Source of the DNA: JAAYFJ01 sp964344295
GTDB taxonomy: Bacteria > Bacillota > Clostridia > Tissierellales > Peptoniphilaceae
Length of the DNA stretch: 64,000 nt
Reading direction: 5' to 3'
NCBI GenBank assembly: GCA_964344295.1
Contig: CAYFMR010000002.1
Location: forward strand, 96,516-160,515
Numbering within the stretch: the stretch's first letter is position 1; each line of letters starts with the position of its first letter. This document shows, piece after piece, positions 24,823 through 33,400 of the stretch. Both the position numbers and the translations under genes were made by a program. The notes below the pieces were generated by a model that had not been told where the DNA came from, did no database searches, and saw only the letters and a list, made by a program, of their open reading frames with translations.

Positions 24823-25749
24823 CTAAACGAAGTAACCTCCTATCAAGGGCAGGGTCAACATAGATAGAGTTGTCGTCACAAAGACACATTGCGCTGCAAA
24901 TTGTGGATCTGTGTCGTACTTCACGGCCAAAATCGACCCTAAAGCCGGGGAAGGCAAAGCCGTGGAATAAAGTAACGTCGTCGTCACCATGGCTCCTTTC
25001 TCCAATCCCACAGTACGCATGACCGCGTACGTGAGTAACGGAAATGCCACCAGGCGGAAAAAGGCCAGAATATAGGCGTGCTTTTCTGTAAACATCGTCG
25101 ATAGTGGATAGTGAGATAGACTCAGTCCCACCACCATCATGGACAAGGGTGTGTTCATCCCCGCCATGTACTCTAATACGGACACGATTTCATCCGGTAC
25201 GGGGATCTGTTTGACAAAAATGATCACGCCGATGACAATGGCAATGTTTACATTCGTCAGTAAAAGGCTCTTCCAATCCACTTTTTCCCGCGAATAGTAG
25301 CCCCGTTTGACCATATAGACGCCCCCGGTGTATAAGATCAACTGCTGCACCGTATTGGCCAACGTCATAAATAATAAGCCATCTACGCCAAAGAGCGCAT
25401 ACATAAAAGGCATGCCCAAAAATCCGTTATTGGTGAAGGTGAGCATAAACGTCCAGAGTCCTTCTCGTTTGTACCCCACGCGAAATAACTTAGCCAGCCC
25501 AAAAGCAATTGTCGCCAACACCGGTATATAGATAAGACAACCGATGACCACCAGCTTCGCCGTATGGGCCACTTCGGGTTGATACGGACGAATCATTGAA
25601 AAAATAATGGTCAAAGGTACCGTCACCTTAATGAGCAAATTAGACAATTCCTTAACGCCTTCTGGAGAAATAATTTTTTTGACACCGGCCAGATAACCGA
25701 TAAAAGCCAGCGCGAATAGAATGAATATATTTTTGGCAACAAAAATCAT
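24823..25749 (-). CDS. AEC-family (auxin efflux carrier-like) transporter
   Basis: This secondary transporter of the AEC/BASS superfamily has about ten membrane helices and 308 residues. Typical blocks are SNLLIKVTVPLTIIFSMI, the TNNGFLGMPFMYALFG helix break, and LYSTALPSPALGSILAVKY near the C-terminus. Bacterial members move organic acids such as malate or malonate; the substrate here is unknown. Its start codon overlaps the stop of the upstream 155-residue gene at 25749, so the two are coupled. An SLH protein follows after 79 bases. Confidence 0.88.
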   Translation of the reverse strand: MIFVAKNIFILFALAFIGYLAGVKKIISPEGVKELSNLLIKVTVPLTIIFSMIRPYQPEVAHTAKLVVIGCLIYIPVLATIAFGLAKLFRVGYKREGLWTFMLTFTNNGFLGMPFMYALFGVDGLLFMTLANTVQQLILYTGGVYMVKRGYYSREKVDWKSLLLTNVNIAIVIGVIIFVKQIPVPDEIVSVLEYMAGMNTPLSMMVVGLSLSHYPLSTMFTEKHAYILAFFRLVAFPLLTYAVMRTVGLEKGAMVTTTLLYSTALPSPALGSILAVKYDTDPQFAAQCVFVTTTLSMLTLPLIGGYFV

Positions 25750-26216
25750 CAGTCCTGCACCTCACGAATAGCATCTAACAGCGGTTGATAGTCTCCCTTA
25801 TAAATCCAGACACCTCTACGCATTAGACCATCTCTCAAAACGACTAGGTCTTCACCTTCCGGTGTCATCAGCCTTACGGGGCCAGCCATGGTCCGATTGA
25901 TCCCTTGCAAGCGCGAAGGTCCACAGTACATGGCCACCTCCTCCAGGTGCAAAAGGGCCTCCGATGACAAGGTAAACTGCCTGTCATCTGTAACTACCAC
26001 CACTTGTTTCGGAGTCTCATCCCAGAGCTTTGTGGGTTGAGGTCTGGTCACCATTGTATACGCAATGGCAATGACAATAGCCGCCACCAGCACCAGACGC
26101 TGTATTTTAGCCGCCGCTTCCATGCCACTATATTTTTTCCTGCGCAGTACCGCCGCACCCACGCCCAAAGCAATGATCAGGCAGATTCCAAAAAATAAGT
26201 AGGTTTGTAGTATCAT
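25749..26216 (-). CDS. Small membrane protein of unknown function upstream of the AEC transporter
   Basis: No family was recognised. The product has 155 residues with two hydrophobic helices (about 4-24 and 40-58, separated by RRKKYSGM). A soluble C-terminal domain of about 95 residues follows, which the positive-inside rule would place on either side depending on helix count. The domain contains VVVVTDDRQFTLSSEAL and LVVLRDGLMRRGVWIY, which look like beta strands. GGAGG stands before the ATG. It overlaps the AEC transporter by one base, hinting at a functional link, but nothing more can be said. Confidence 0.7.
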   Translation of the reverse strand: MILQTYLFFGICLIIALGVGAAVLRRKKYSGMEAAAKIQRLVLVAAIVIAIAYTMVTRPQPTKLWDETPKQVVVVTDDRQFTLSSEALLHLEEVAMYCGPSRLQGINRTMAGPVRLMTPEGEDLVVLRDGLMRRGVWIYKGDYQPLLDAIREVQD

Positions 26217-26225
26217 TTTTCCTCC

Positions 26226-26252
26226 AAAAGGGAGACCTTGAAAGGTCTCCCT
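26226..26252 (-). terminator. Terminator after ftsH
   Basis: A 10-bp stem AGGGAGACCT (26243-26252 with 26229-26238) is followed by TTTT on the minus strand. It closes the long ftsH cluster before the 155-residue membrane protein gene. Confidence 0.7.
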
Positions 26253-26270
26253 ACGTATTTCTATGATGCT

Positions 26271-28310
26271 TTACTCATCTTGCGACTTGTGATCATCCGA
26301 GGAAGAATCCTCTGGAGTATCACCGTCTTCGTCATGATGTTGGAATTTACGTAAAGCTTGAATGATGCGTTCTTCTACCATAGCCATGGATACCGGCTCG
26401 TCGTCTGTTTTCGTTTCACTGGCATCCTGGCCTTCGCCGCTTTTAGGCGCATTTTTCACTGGCTCTTCCACGGGAGGCAATTCACCACCATTAAAGAGAA
26501 TTTCAAATTCTTCTCCGGTTAATGTTTCTCGCTCCAATAACGCATCCGCAACGCGTAACAAAATGTCCATATGGTCCGTAATCAGCTGTTTGGCCTTATC
26601 ATGAGCCTCGTGAATAATGCGTTTCATTTCACGGTCTATTTCCGCGGCTACTTCTTCAGAAAAGTTTCTGGTCTTGCCATAGTCTCTGCCCAAGAAGACA
26701 GCCTCATCATCGGTGCCATAATTGATAGGTCCTAAGAGCTCGCTCATCCCAAAATGAGATACCATGGCTCGGGCCAAGTTCGTTGCCCGTTCAATATCGT
26801 TACCAGCTCCGGTGGATACATCTTTCAAGACCAACTCCTCTGCGACGCGCCCACCTAATAGGCTAACCAATTCTCCCTCTAGCTGTTTCTTTGTCATAAA
26901 GTTGACATCATCTTCGGGAATAAAGGCCGTAAAGCCCCCCGCTTGTCCGCGCGGAATAATGGTAATCAAATGAACCGGGTCAGTATCCGGTGTTAAGCGC
27001 GTTACCAAGGCATGCCCCGCTTCGTGTACAGCTGTGAGTTTACGCTCTTTTTCGCTGACCACTTTGGAACGCTTGGCTGGTCCTGCTTGCACCTTAATCG
27101 ACGCTTCTTCAATGTCGTCCATATTGATTTTTTTGCGTCCTTCTCTGGCCGCTAAAATCGCCGCTTCATTGACTAAGTTTTCTAAGTCTGCCGGCGAGAA
27201 GCCTGGGGTACGCTTGGCAATGACCATCAGATTCACTTCAGACTCTAAAGGTTTGTTGCGCGTATGGACTTTCAAAATTTCTTCGCGTCCTCTCACATCA
27301 GGCAGACCCACATACACCGTACGGTCAAAACGACCCGGCCTTAGCAGTGCAGGGTCCAAAATATCAGCACGGTTGGTCGCTGCCATGACAATGACACCTT
27401 CATTGACGCCGAACCCGTCCATTTCCACTAAAAGTTGGTTTAACGTCTGTTCTCGCTCATCATGTCCGCCACCCAAACCAGCTCCACGACGACGCCCTAC
27501 AGCATCGATCTCATCAATAAAGATGATACAGGGAGCAGAGCGTTTCGCCTGTTCAAACAAGTCACGCACACGGCTTGCGCCGACACCCACAAACATCTCC
27601 ACAAAGTCTGAGCCTGAAATGGTAAAAAACGGCACTTTGGCTTCGCCTGCTACGGCACGGGACAAGTATGTTTTCCCGGTTCCTGGAGGCCCTACCAGCA
27701 GCACCCCTGTGGGAATGCGAGCACCAATTTCGACGAATTTACGCGGGTTACGCAAGAACTCCACAATCTCATAGAGCTCTTCCTTTTCCTCCTGAAGCCC
27801 CGCCACATCCTTAAAGGTAACCGTTTTTTGGTCTCCTTCGTGATGCAATTTTGCTCGTGATTTGCCAAACTGCATGGCTCCACGACCTCCACCTTGACTT
27901 TGGCGCAACATAAAGAACCAAAACAGTCCCAGTAGCACAAAAATACTCAGTGTCGGCAAAATACTCAACCACACATTGGGATTTTCCGCTTCTACAATGT
28001 ATTCGATTTCCTTATTATCCACCTTGTCTTGCAGGTAGTTTTGGTAAAAACTAAACTGCATACTGTCAGATATGGTCGTTTGGAAAGCGGTACCGTCTTG
28101 CAGCTCACCCCGTATTTGGTTGGAGTGCTCTTTCACGATAATCGTCTTAACTTCGTCTGAATTTAGATATTGAACAAACTGGTCTATCGTCAAAGACTCC
28201 GTCTTTACAGTGTCAGAACCGAGCCAACGGACTCCGAGAAAAACCAAGAGAATGATCAGTAAATAGATTGATACACTTTGAAATCTTCGGTTCACCTTAT
28301 CCTCCTTCAA
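26271..28310 (-). CDS. ftsH: ATP-dependent zinc metalloprotease FtsH
   Basis: This hexameric membrane protease degrades misassembled membrane proteins and regulators. Two membrane helices (about residues 13-30 and 114-135) flank an extracytoplasmic domain. The AAA module has Walker A GPPGTGKT at 207-214, Walker B IIFIDEIDAVG, and the second region of homology, ATNRADILDPALLRPGRFD. The zinc site HEAGH lies near residue 430. The end (about 640-679) is a charged Asp/Ser-rich tail longer than usual. Total length is 679. It follows hpt after about 60 bases and a terminator closes it, the usual tilS-hpt-ftsH order. Confidence 0.97.
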   Translation of the reverse strand: MKEDKVNRRFQSVSIYLLIILLVFLGVRWLGSDTVKTESLTIDQFVQYLNSDEVKTIIVKEHSNQIRGELQDGTAFQTTISDSMQFSFYQNYLQDKVDNKEIEYIVEAENPNVWLSILPTLSIFVLLGLFWFFMLRQSQGGGRGAMQFGKSRAKLHHEGDQKTVTFKDVAGLQEEKEELYEIVEFLRNPRKFVEIGARIPTGVLLVGPPGTGKTYLSRAVAGEAKVPFFTISGSDFVEMFVGVGASRVRDLFEQAKRSAPCIIFIDEIDAVGRRRGAGLGGGHDEREQTLNQLLVEMDGFGVNEGVIVMAATNRADILDPALLRPGRFDRTVYVGLPDVRGREEILKVHTRNKPLESEVNLMVIAKRTPGFSPADLENLVNEAAILAAREGRKKINMDDIEEASIKVQAGPAKRSKVVSEKERKLTAVHEAGHALVTRLTPDTDPVHLITIIPRGQAGGFTAFIPEDDVNFMTKKQLEGELVSLLGGRVAEELVLKDVSTGAGNDIERATNLARAMVSHFGMSELLGPINYGTDDEAVFLGRDYGKTRNFSEEVAAEIDREMKRIIHEAHDKAKQLITDHMDILLRVADALLERETLTGEEFEILFNGGELPPVEEPVKNAPKSGEGQDASETKTDDEPVSMAMVEERIIQALRKFQHHDEDGDTPEDSSSDDHKSQDE

Positions 28311-28371
28311 TCAAAATATGCTACCCAATATTATAGCACATCCATAATGGGTTGTAAGGTTTTTGGGAAAT

Positions 28372-28926
28372 TTATTCGTATTTTTCTTCTTTCAAGCACG
28401 CTACATAAGGCAAGTTTCGATAAAATTCCGCATAGTCAATTCCATACCCCACAATGAATTCATTGGGAACTTCAAATCCCACATAATCGACGGGAATATG
28501 AGCCGTGCGTCGAGAAGGTTTATCCAGCAGCGTACAGATCCTCACGTCGTTGACACCGCGGCTGCGCATCAATTGTGTGAGGTACTCCAATGTCGTTCCT
28601 GTATCAATGATGTCCTCCACAATGAGCACATCTTTTCCCACTACCGAAAAATCCGTGTCTTTGATAATCTTCACCTCTCCGGTGGAAGACGTCTCCGTAC
28701 CATAGCTGGAGACCGCCATATAGTCCATAAGCAGCGGAATGCGAATATGGCGAATCAAGTCCGCCATGAACACCGACGCTCCTTTTAATATGCCGATGAC
28801 ATAGAGCTGACGACCTTCGTAATCTTTGGAGATCTGCTCGCCCAAACGTTTTGCTGCTTCGGTCAACTGTTCTTCCGTATAGAGAATTTTCTTTATGTCT
28901 CGTTCCATTTCACATGGTCCGTTCAT
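28372..28926 (-). CDS. hpt: Hypoxanthine phosphoribosyltransferase
   Basis: This purine salvage enzyme converts hypoxanthine or guanine and PRPP to IMP or GMP. The PRPP loop VLIVEDIIDTGTTLEYL is clear, as are LKGASVFMADLIRHI and DYVGFEVPNEFIVGYGIDYAE. Length is 184 residues from the ATG at 28926, chosen because GGAGGT lies 7 bases upstream. This start overlaps the last 17 bases of tilS, so translation is probably coupled. The position between tilS and ftsH is the classic Firmicutes order. Confidence 0.96.
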   Translation of the reverse strand: MNGPCEMERDIKKILYTEEQLTEAAKRLGEQISKDYEGRQLYVIGILKGASVFMADLIRHIRIPLLMDYMAVSSYGTETSSTGEVKIIKDTDFSVVGKDVLIVEDIIDTGTTLEYLTQLMRSRGVNDVRICTLLDKPSRRTAHIPVDYVGFEVPNEFIVGYGIDYAEFYRNLPYVACLKEEKYE

Positions 28927-30277
28927 GATTTACCTCCTTAAATGTCACTGTCAACGGGTGTGTCGTCGTTTCATCTGCCAAGTAACGACGATCCTTGCGA
29001 TGTCCCACCACCCAGAGGACATCCTCACCGGCCACCAGCAAAGCCTTTTGGTCCCGATGTGGTGCTGGAATTTTTTCATCTATCATATAATGCTTAATTT
29101 TTTTCGATCCAGTCATGCCTTGAGGATAAAAAATATCGCCCTCTCGTCGCGTCCGTAAACGAAGGCCGCCAGGCAATCGATCTTCATCCAATACTATCAC
29201 ATGCGAAGAGGGAGATGCCAGTTGTTGTTCCACATAAAAGATACCCCAAGAAGTTAAATTCACTCCCAACTGCAGATCCATTTCTTGTGGCACGGCTAAT
29301 TGCCACTCGCCTTTGCGCAAGAGCACTTCGCTCCCCACCCCAAAAACTCGCACGTTTCCCGGAAGCTGCAGCTCCCACGAGCCCGGCACAGCTAATTGAT
29401 CTAAAATTCGAGTCACATGTTCCAACCCCACATTCTCTAAGGCAAAATCTCCTAGTGAGGCCAGGGCATAGCGAATCATCCGCGTGGACACCGCCGGCGG
29501 CATACCGTAGAGCATGCGGTGTATATAAATTCCCTCCGGTGTCTCCCGCAGCAGTCCGTTTTTTCGCTCCTCCACATATTGGTGCCAAAACAACTTATCC
29601 GCCAAGGCCAAGCGACTTAACCGTAACAAGGCTTCATCCACGCCTGTTCCATAAGCCTCTCGCAAATGAGGTAGCGTTTCCAAGCGTAGGCGATTGCGCA
29701 TGACGTCCGCTACTGCATTGCTCTCGTCTTCCACATAGGGAATCCCCCGCTGCTTTAGACTCTCTAAAATCTTTTCCTTATCATAGAGAAAAAGTGGCCG
29801 GATCACCTCGTGATCCCAAGGGCTCATACCCACTAATCCCTCCGGTCCGGTCCCACGCAAGATTCGCATGAGAACCGTCTCAACCTGATCTTCTCGGTGA
29901 TGGCCCTTGGCCACTAAAGCAGTGGGCAATTCTTTTTTTACATTGGCCAAAGCCTCTTCTCGTATCAATCGACCGGCCATTTCCAAGCTTACCTCATCGT
30001 GTAAAGCTCGTGCCCGCATGCTATCTGTATGGTAGTGAAATGAAAACCCTTTCCTCATCGCATAATGGCGAACAAATGCCAACTCACGGTGGGATGACGG
30101 ACGATAGAGGTGGTTGATATGTAGCACGTGAATCTCATTTTTGGGCCAGACCTCTTCCAGCAGTGTTAACATCCACATGGAGTCCGGACCGCCAGACACC
30201 ATGGCGATAACAGGATCTCCCTCCCTTTCTGACCTCACATGTTCCAGCCAATCCTTCGTCTGTTGCCACAGATCCAT
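28910..30277 (-). CDS. tilS: tRNA(Ile)-lysidine synthetase
   Basis: This enzyme modifies C34 of tRNA-Ile(CAU) to lysidine, making it read AUA; it is essential. The PP-loop SGGPDS lies near residues 28-33, and HREDQVETVLMRILRGTG follows in the catalytic domain. A C-terminal TilS substrate-binding domain (about 355-450) has LRLRTRREGDIFYPQGMTG split across its conserved core. Length is 455, normal for Firmicutes. GGGAGG precedes its ATG. It overlaps hpt and lies after a terminator that follows the S1-domain gene. The spoIIE gene usual just upstream is absent. Confidence 0.95.
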   Translation of the reverse strand: MDLWQQTKDWLEHVRSEREGDPVIAMVSGGPDSMWMLTLLEEVWPKNEIHVLHINHLYRPSSHRELAFVRHYAMRKGFSFHYHTDSMRARALHDEVSLEMAGRLIREEALANVKKELPTALVAKGHHREDQVETVLMRILRGTGPEGLVGMSPWDHEVIRPLFLYDKEKILESLKQRGIPYVEDESNAVADVMRNRLRLETLPHLREAYGTGVDEALLRLSRLALADKLFWHQYVEERKNGLLRETPEGIYIHRMLYGMPPAVSTRMIRYALASLGDFALENVGLEHVTRILDQLAVPGSWELQLPGNVRVFGVGSEVLLRKGEWQLAVPQEMDLQLGVNLTSWGIFYVEQQLASPSSHVIVLDEDRLPGGLRLRTRREGDIFYPQGMTGSKKIKHYMIDEKIPAPHRDQKALLVAGEDVLWVVGHRKDRRYLADETTTHPLTVTFKEVNHERTM

Positions 30278-30287
30278 ATTTTACCTC

Positions 30288-30326
30288 CCAAAAAGCCGTC
30301 TCAGACTTTGAAAATCCGGACGGCTT
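30288..30326 (-). terminator. Terminator between the S1-domain gene and tilS
   Basis: AAGCCGTC (minus strand, 30319-30326) pairs with GACGGCTT (30293-30300), followed by TTTT. It sits where many related genomes carry spoIIE. Confidence 0.6.
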
Positions 30327-30338
30327 CCTACTCTTTGA

Positions 30339-30770
30339 TCAGTTATTTTGCGTTTTTTTACGCTTGGAATTTCTTTTTCCATCTCGCCTGCGATGGGCGT
30401 TTACTTCAGCGTGGCGTTCTTGGCTATCTTTTAGAAAGCGATTTAGCATGTCGTCAAATCCCATTTCTTCTCTAGGCCGCCTTTCATAGACGCCTGGGGT
30501 CTTAGCTGCTGCTTTTTTCGATTCTGTCCGCGGAGCTTCGGATGCCTGTTTGATGGAAAGACTAATTTTTCCATTGTCTCCAATTTCCAACACCTTGACC
30601 TTGACAGTTTGATCCTTTTGAAGATGATCTGATACCTGCTCCACATATTGGTGAGCAATTTCAGAGATGTGAACCAGACCGCTTTCGCCTTCCGGCAGCT
30701 CCACAAAGGCTCCAAACTTCGCAATCGATGTAACCTTGCCCTCTACCACACTTCCCACTGTCAACGCCAT
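30339..30770 (-). CDS. yabR: S1 RNA-binding domain protein (YabR-like)
   Basis: This small cytoplasmic RNA-binding protein has an S1 domain in residues 3-72: GSVVEGKVTSIAKFGAFVEL, then GLVHISEIAHQYV and VKVKVLEIGDNGKISLSIK. It continues into a basic, low-complexity tail ending RRRDGKRNSKRKKTQ. Length is 143. It follows divIC by about 20 bases, its normal partner in Firmicutes. YabR-like proteins associate with ribosomes or act as general stress proteins (GSP13); the precise role is unknown. A terminator follows. Confidence 0.9.
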   Translation of the reverse strand: MALTVGSVVEGKVTSIAKFGAFVELPEGESGLVHISEIAHQYVEQVSDHLQKDQTVKVKVLEIGDNGKISLSIKQASEAPRTESKKAAAKTPGVYERRPREEMGFDDMLNRFLKDSQERHAEVNAHRRRDGKRNSKRKKTQNN

Positions 30771-30791
30771 TTAGAAAAATTTTCTCCCTTC

Positions 30792-31142
30792 TTATCTTTC
30801 GTTTGCCGGTGTTTCTTCAGTCTCTTGTTGCTCTTCCTCCTGATCCTTGGCTTCATCGGAGTAGATAATCTCGCGAGGGCGAACCATGCCCAAATCGTCT
30901 CGTGCAACGCGCTCAACAAATTCTAAGGACTCACTTTCGTGGATTTCACGCTCCAAAAAAGCAATGTCCTCGTTTAAGGCGGCGATTCTCGCCTCATTTT
31001 CCGTTCGCTTTACCTGCAGTTCTCGCAAAATCGACTGTTGATTGACATAGTGAACAACAGCATATACAAGAATGGCTAATACAATGATTAAACGGACAAC
31101 CATACGTCTGTTCTTCGTATTTGTTTTCACTTGTTTTCTCAT
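30792..31142 (-). CDS. divIC: Cell division protein DivIC/FtsB (septum formation initiator)
   Basis: This bitopic membrane protein of the divisome forms a complex with FtsL and DivIB and supports septal wall synthesis. A short basic N-terminus (KQVKTNTKNRRM) is followed by one membrane helix (about residues 15-35) and a coiled coil (about 40-75). The conserved VERVARDDLGMVRPREIIY block then follows. The tail is Glu-rich. Length is 116. Its own promoter (TTGCAT-17-GATAAT) lies upstream in the space where yabP and yabQ are found in spore formers. Confidence 0.9.
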   Translation of the reverse strand: MRKQVKTNTKNRRMVVRLIIVLAILVYAVVHYVNQQSILRELQVKRTENEARIAALNEDIAFLEREIHESESLEFVERVARDDLGMVRPREIIYSDEAKDQEEEQQETEETPANER

Positions 31143-31179
31143 TTGATCCCAGCCTTTTTATCATCATTATTCTAGGGTT

Positions 31180-31208
31180 ATTATCACACGGAAAAGCATG
31201 TAATGCAA
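31180..31208 (-). promoter_or_regulatory. Candidate promoter of divIC-yabR
   Basis: On the minus strand TTGCAT (31203-31208), a 17-base spacer and GATAAT (31180-31185) lie 38 bases before the divIC start, in the 170-base gap behind rqcP. Confidence 0.55.
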
Positions 31209-31313
31209 GTCAAAGTTAGTGAAATGCACGAATTGTAACCATTTTGTCAATGTTTTCACCACGTTTGATACTCGCTTTCACTGCCCCACTTGAGAGAAAT
31301 TTTTCTAATCACT

Positions 31314-31580
31314 TTAAGGCGCTTCTTCCACTCGCACTTCTTCTAAGATTTTATATTGATCTTGTGCCTGTTGTTTTCCGGGATTATCCTCTGTGTCGGT
31401 TACCTCCACTGTCACCTTTGTTCGGCCAAAGTGAATGGTGATTTGGTCTCCCACTTTCACCTCCGCTCCAGCCTTTGCGACTTTGCCATTGAGCTCTATG
31501 TGACCTAAGTCACAAGCTTCTCGTGCGACAGTGCGCCTTTTAATGAGTCTGGAATTTTTTAAAAACTTATCTAACCTCAT
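31314..31580 (-). CDS. rqcP: S4-domain ribosome quality control protein RqcP
   Basis: This is the Hsp15-like S4 RNA-binding protein (YabO in Bacillus), which works with RqcH on obstructed 50S subunits to add C-terminal alanine tails. The S4 motif is MRLDKFLKNSRLIKRRTVAR and then GHIELNGKVAKAGAEVKVGD. Length is 88. The ATG at 31580 follows AAGGAGAGG; an upstream in-frame extension of 18 codons crosses the HU terminator and is rejected. It lies just after hup, as usual. Confidence 0.93.
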   Translation of the reverse strand: MRLDKFLKNSRLIKRRTVAREACDLGHIELNGKVAKAGAEVKVGDQITIHFGRTKVTVEVTDTEDNPGKQQAQDQYKILEEVRVEEAP

Positions 31581-31601
31581 CGTCCTCTCCTTTTCATCCA
31601 T

Positions 31602-31629
31602 AAAAAACAGCAGGTCTTCCGACCTGCTG
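31602..31629 (-). terminator. Terminator after hup
   Basis: A perfect 9-bp stem CAGCAGGTC (31608-31616 with 31621-31629) has a TTCC loop and a six-base U-run on the minus strand. It probably limits read-through from the abundant HU transcript into rqcP. Confidence 0.85.
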
Positions 31630-31645
31630 CGCACTGCTAGTATAC

Positions 31646-31924
31646 TTATTTATTCACAATTTCCTTTAGCGCTTTGCCTGCACGGAATACAGGTGCTTTG
31701 GAAGCGGGGATTTTGATGACTTCTTTGGGGTTACGAGGATTACGGCCTTCACGAGCCTTTCTCTCTCTCACTTCAAAGGTGCCGAAACCGACTAGTTGTA
31801 CTTTGTCGCCTGCTTGAAGGGCTTCTTCTACAGAGCTGATAAAGCTATTTAACGCCATTTCAGCATCTTTTTTGGTCAGATTGCTTTTTTCTGCAATGCT
31901 CGCTACTAATTCTTGCTTGTTCAT
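31646..31924 (-). CDS. hup: HU family DNA-binding protein
   Basis: This histone-like dimeric DNA-bending protein starts MNKQELVASIAEKSNLTKKDAE and has the signature GFGTFEVRERKAREGRNPRNP (read in two parts) and a PVFRAGKALKEIV tail. Length is 92 residues, standard for HU. The position between mazG and rqcP is conserved in Firmicutes. A terminator follows directly. Confidence 0.97.
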   Translation of the reverse strand: MNKQELVASIAEKSNLTKKDAEMALNSFISSVEEALQAGDKVQLVGFGTFEVRERKAREGRNPRNPKEVIKIPASKAPVFRAGKALKEIVNK

Positions 31925-31945
31925 AATTTTCCTCCTTAAAATAAA

Positions 31946-33400
31946 TCATTCTGATGATGACTTGAGTTTCTCTTTCGCCAAATCCCACAGCATCTCCAGT
32001 TGGTTGCTATCGCAATCTTCCAGATTCCACCCTTTGGCAGCGGCCAATTCATCCATATACGTGACCCGTTGCACGAACTTACGGTTGGTTGCTGCTAATG
32101 CCGTTTCAGGAACAATGCCCAGCATATGAGCCATGCTACAAACGGAAAACAAGACGTCGCCTAGCTCACCTTCCATAGCCTTCAGATCGTTTCGCTCCCG
32201 TGCCTGCTGTAATTCGTCCAGTTCTTCATAGATTTTTTCCAGGGGTCCATCCGGCGTATCCCAGATAAAACCAAAGTGAGCGCTCTGCTCGATCAGTTTT
32301 TGTGCCACTAACGTAGATGGTAAAGCTCCAATGGCATGCAAACGGTTGGCAAAACCGACAATTTTTTTGCGGCCGTATTTTAACTCATCCCAATTATACC
32401 CTACATCCCTTGAATTTACTAGCTTTTTTTTGAAAAAAACATGTGGATGACGGTAGATTAATTTTTCTACTAAGGCCGTCGTCACATCATAGGGATAAAA
32501 AATTCCTTCCTCATAACCGATGAGGGTATGAAAGACGACTTGTAAGAGTACGTCACCCAATTCCTCCACGATACCATCAACATGATCCTCATCGATGGCC
32601 TCTAGTAGTTCATAGGCTTCCTCAATCAGATGTGGACGAAGACTTCGATGGGTTTGTTCTCGATCCCAAGGACAACCTTCCGGTCCCCGTAACTCTTCCA
32701 TGATGTCCCACAAGTCTCGTACATCGAAAATCTGCCTATCTTCTGGCATGGCCGGTACCACAACGGCCAGTTCGTGGTGGGCTACAATCTGGCGATCCAG
32801 CTCCATCAACGGCAAACGGGTCACGTTTTCCCTTGTCGTGCCACCGTGTTCCACGACGCATACCGGGTATTCATCTCCGTAAATTTCGCTTAGTGTCAGT
32901 TTCACTTGGCTTAGCAGATGCTGATCATAAACTTGTGTCAACAGCAGGTGACGATGAATATCCACATCTTGATAGGTCAAACTTTCTCCATTGAGAAAGA
33001 GCAGGCCCTCAACACTATCTAGACCTGCCGCCGCCAACACCGGTTCTACAAAACTAACTCCGTGAATGATGTGTAGCGGCACCTCTCGTTCTTCCAAAAG
33101 GGCCACCGTGCGCTCAGCAATATGCGGATCACCAGGGACATAATAATTGACATCTCTCTCTTTCGCCGCATCAATCAGCGTCTCCACAATGGTGTGATAC
33201 ACTTCCTCAAACGTCTCTTTCGTCTCATAGAGCTCATCAAAAGCGGTATAGGAAATGCCCTCCTCATGAAACTTTTCCACTGCGCCGTGGGCTACAGTAC
33301 GTAAAAATTGCGGGCAGGGAGTCATCATTCGCTGGTATGCTCCCAAGGTCAACAGCTGCGGATCTCCCGGCCCTAAGCCAATGACATAAATCTTTCCCAT
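31946..33400 (-). CDS. yabN: MazG family protein with N-terminal methylase-like domain (YabN)
   Basis: This two-domain protein has a SAM-dependent tetrapyrrole-methylase-like domain first (about residues 1-220; GKIYVIGLGPGDPQLLTLGA, YVPGDPHIAERTV). A MazG nucleoside triphosphate pyrophosphohydrolase part (about 225-480) follows, with LRGPEGCPWDREQTHRSLRP and metal ligands in EEAYELLEAI and EELGDVLLQVVFH. A second MazG-like EGELGDVLFSVCSM is present. MazG cleans damaged or excess NTPs; the methylase part is of unknown use. Length is 484. Its start overlaps the stop of prsA by one base. Confidence 0.94.
   Translation of the reverse strand: MGKIYVIGLGPGDPQLLTLGAYQRMMTPCPQFLRTVAHGAVEKFHEEGISYTAFDELYETKETFEEVYHTIVETLIDAAKERDVNYYVPGDPHIAERTVALLEEREVPLHIIHGVSFVEPVLAAAGLDSVEGLLFLNGESLTYQDVDIHRHLLLTQVYDQHLLSQVKLTLSEIYGDEYPVCVVEHGGTTRENVTRLPLMELDRQIVAHHELAVVVPAMPEDRQIFDVRDLWDIMEELRGPEGCPWDREQTHRSLRPHLIEEAYELLEAIDEDHVDGIVEELGDVLLQVVFHTLIGYEEGIFYPYDVTTALVEKLIYRHPHVFFKKKLVNSRDVGYNWDELKYGRKKIVGFANRLHAIGALPSTLVAQKLIEQSAHFGFIWDTPDGPLEKIYEELDELQQARERNDLKAMEGELGDVLFSVCSMAHMLGIVPETALAATNRKFVQRVTYMDELAAAKGWNLEDCDSNQLEMLWDLAKEKLKSSSE

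Noticed and set aside
27034..27774. Long plus-strand ORF (246 codons)
   Set aside because: It is the exact antisense of ftsH, rich in Ser and Pro, with no ribosome binding site.
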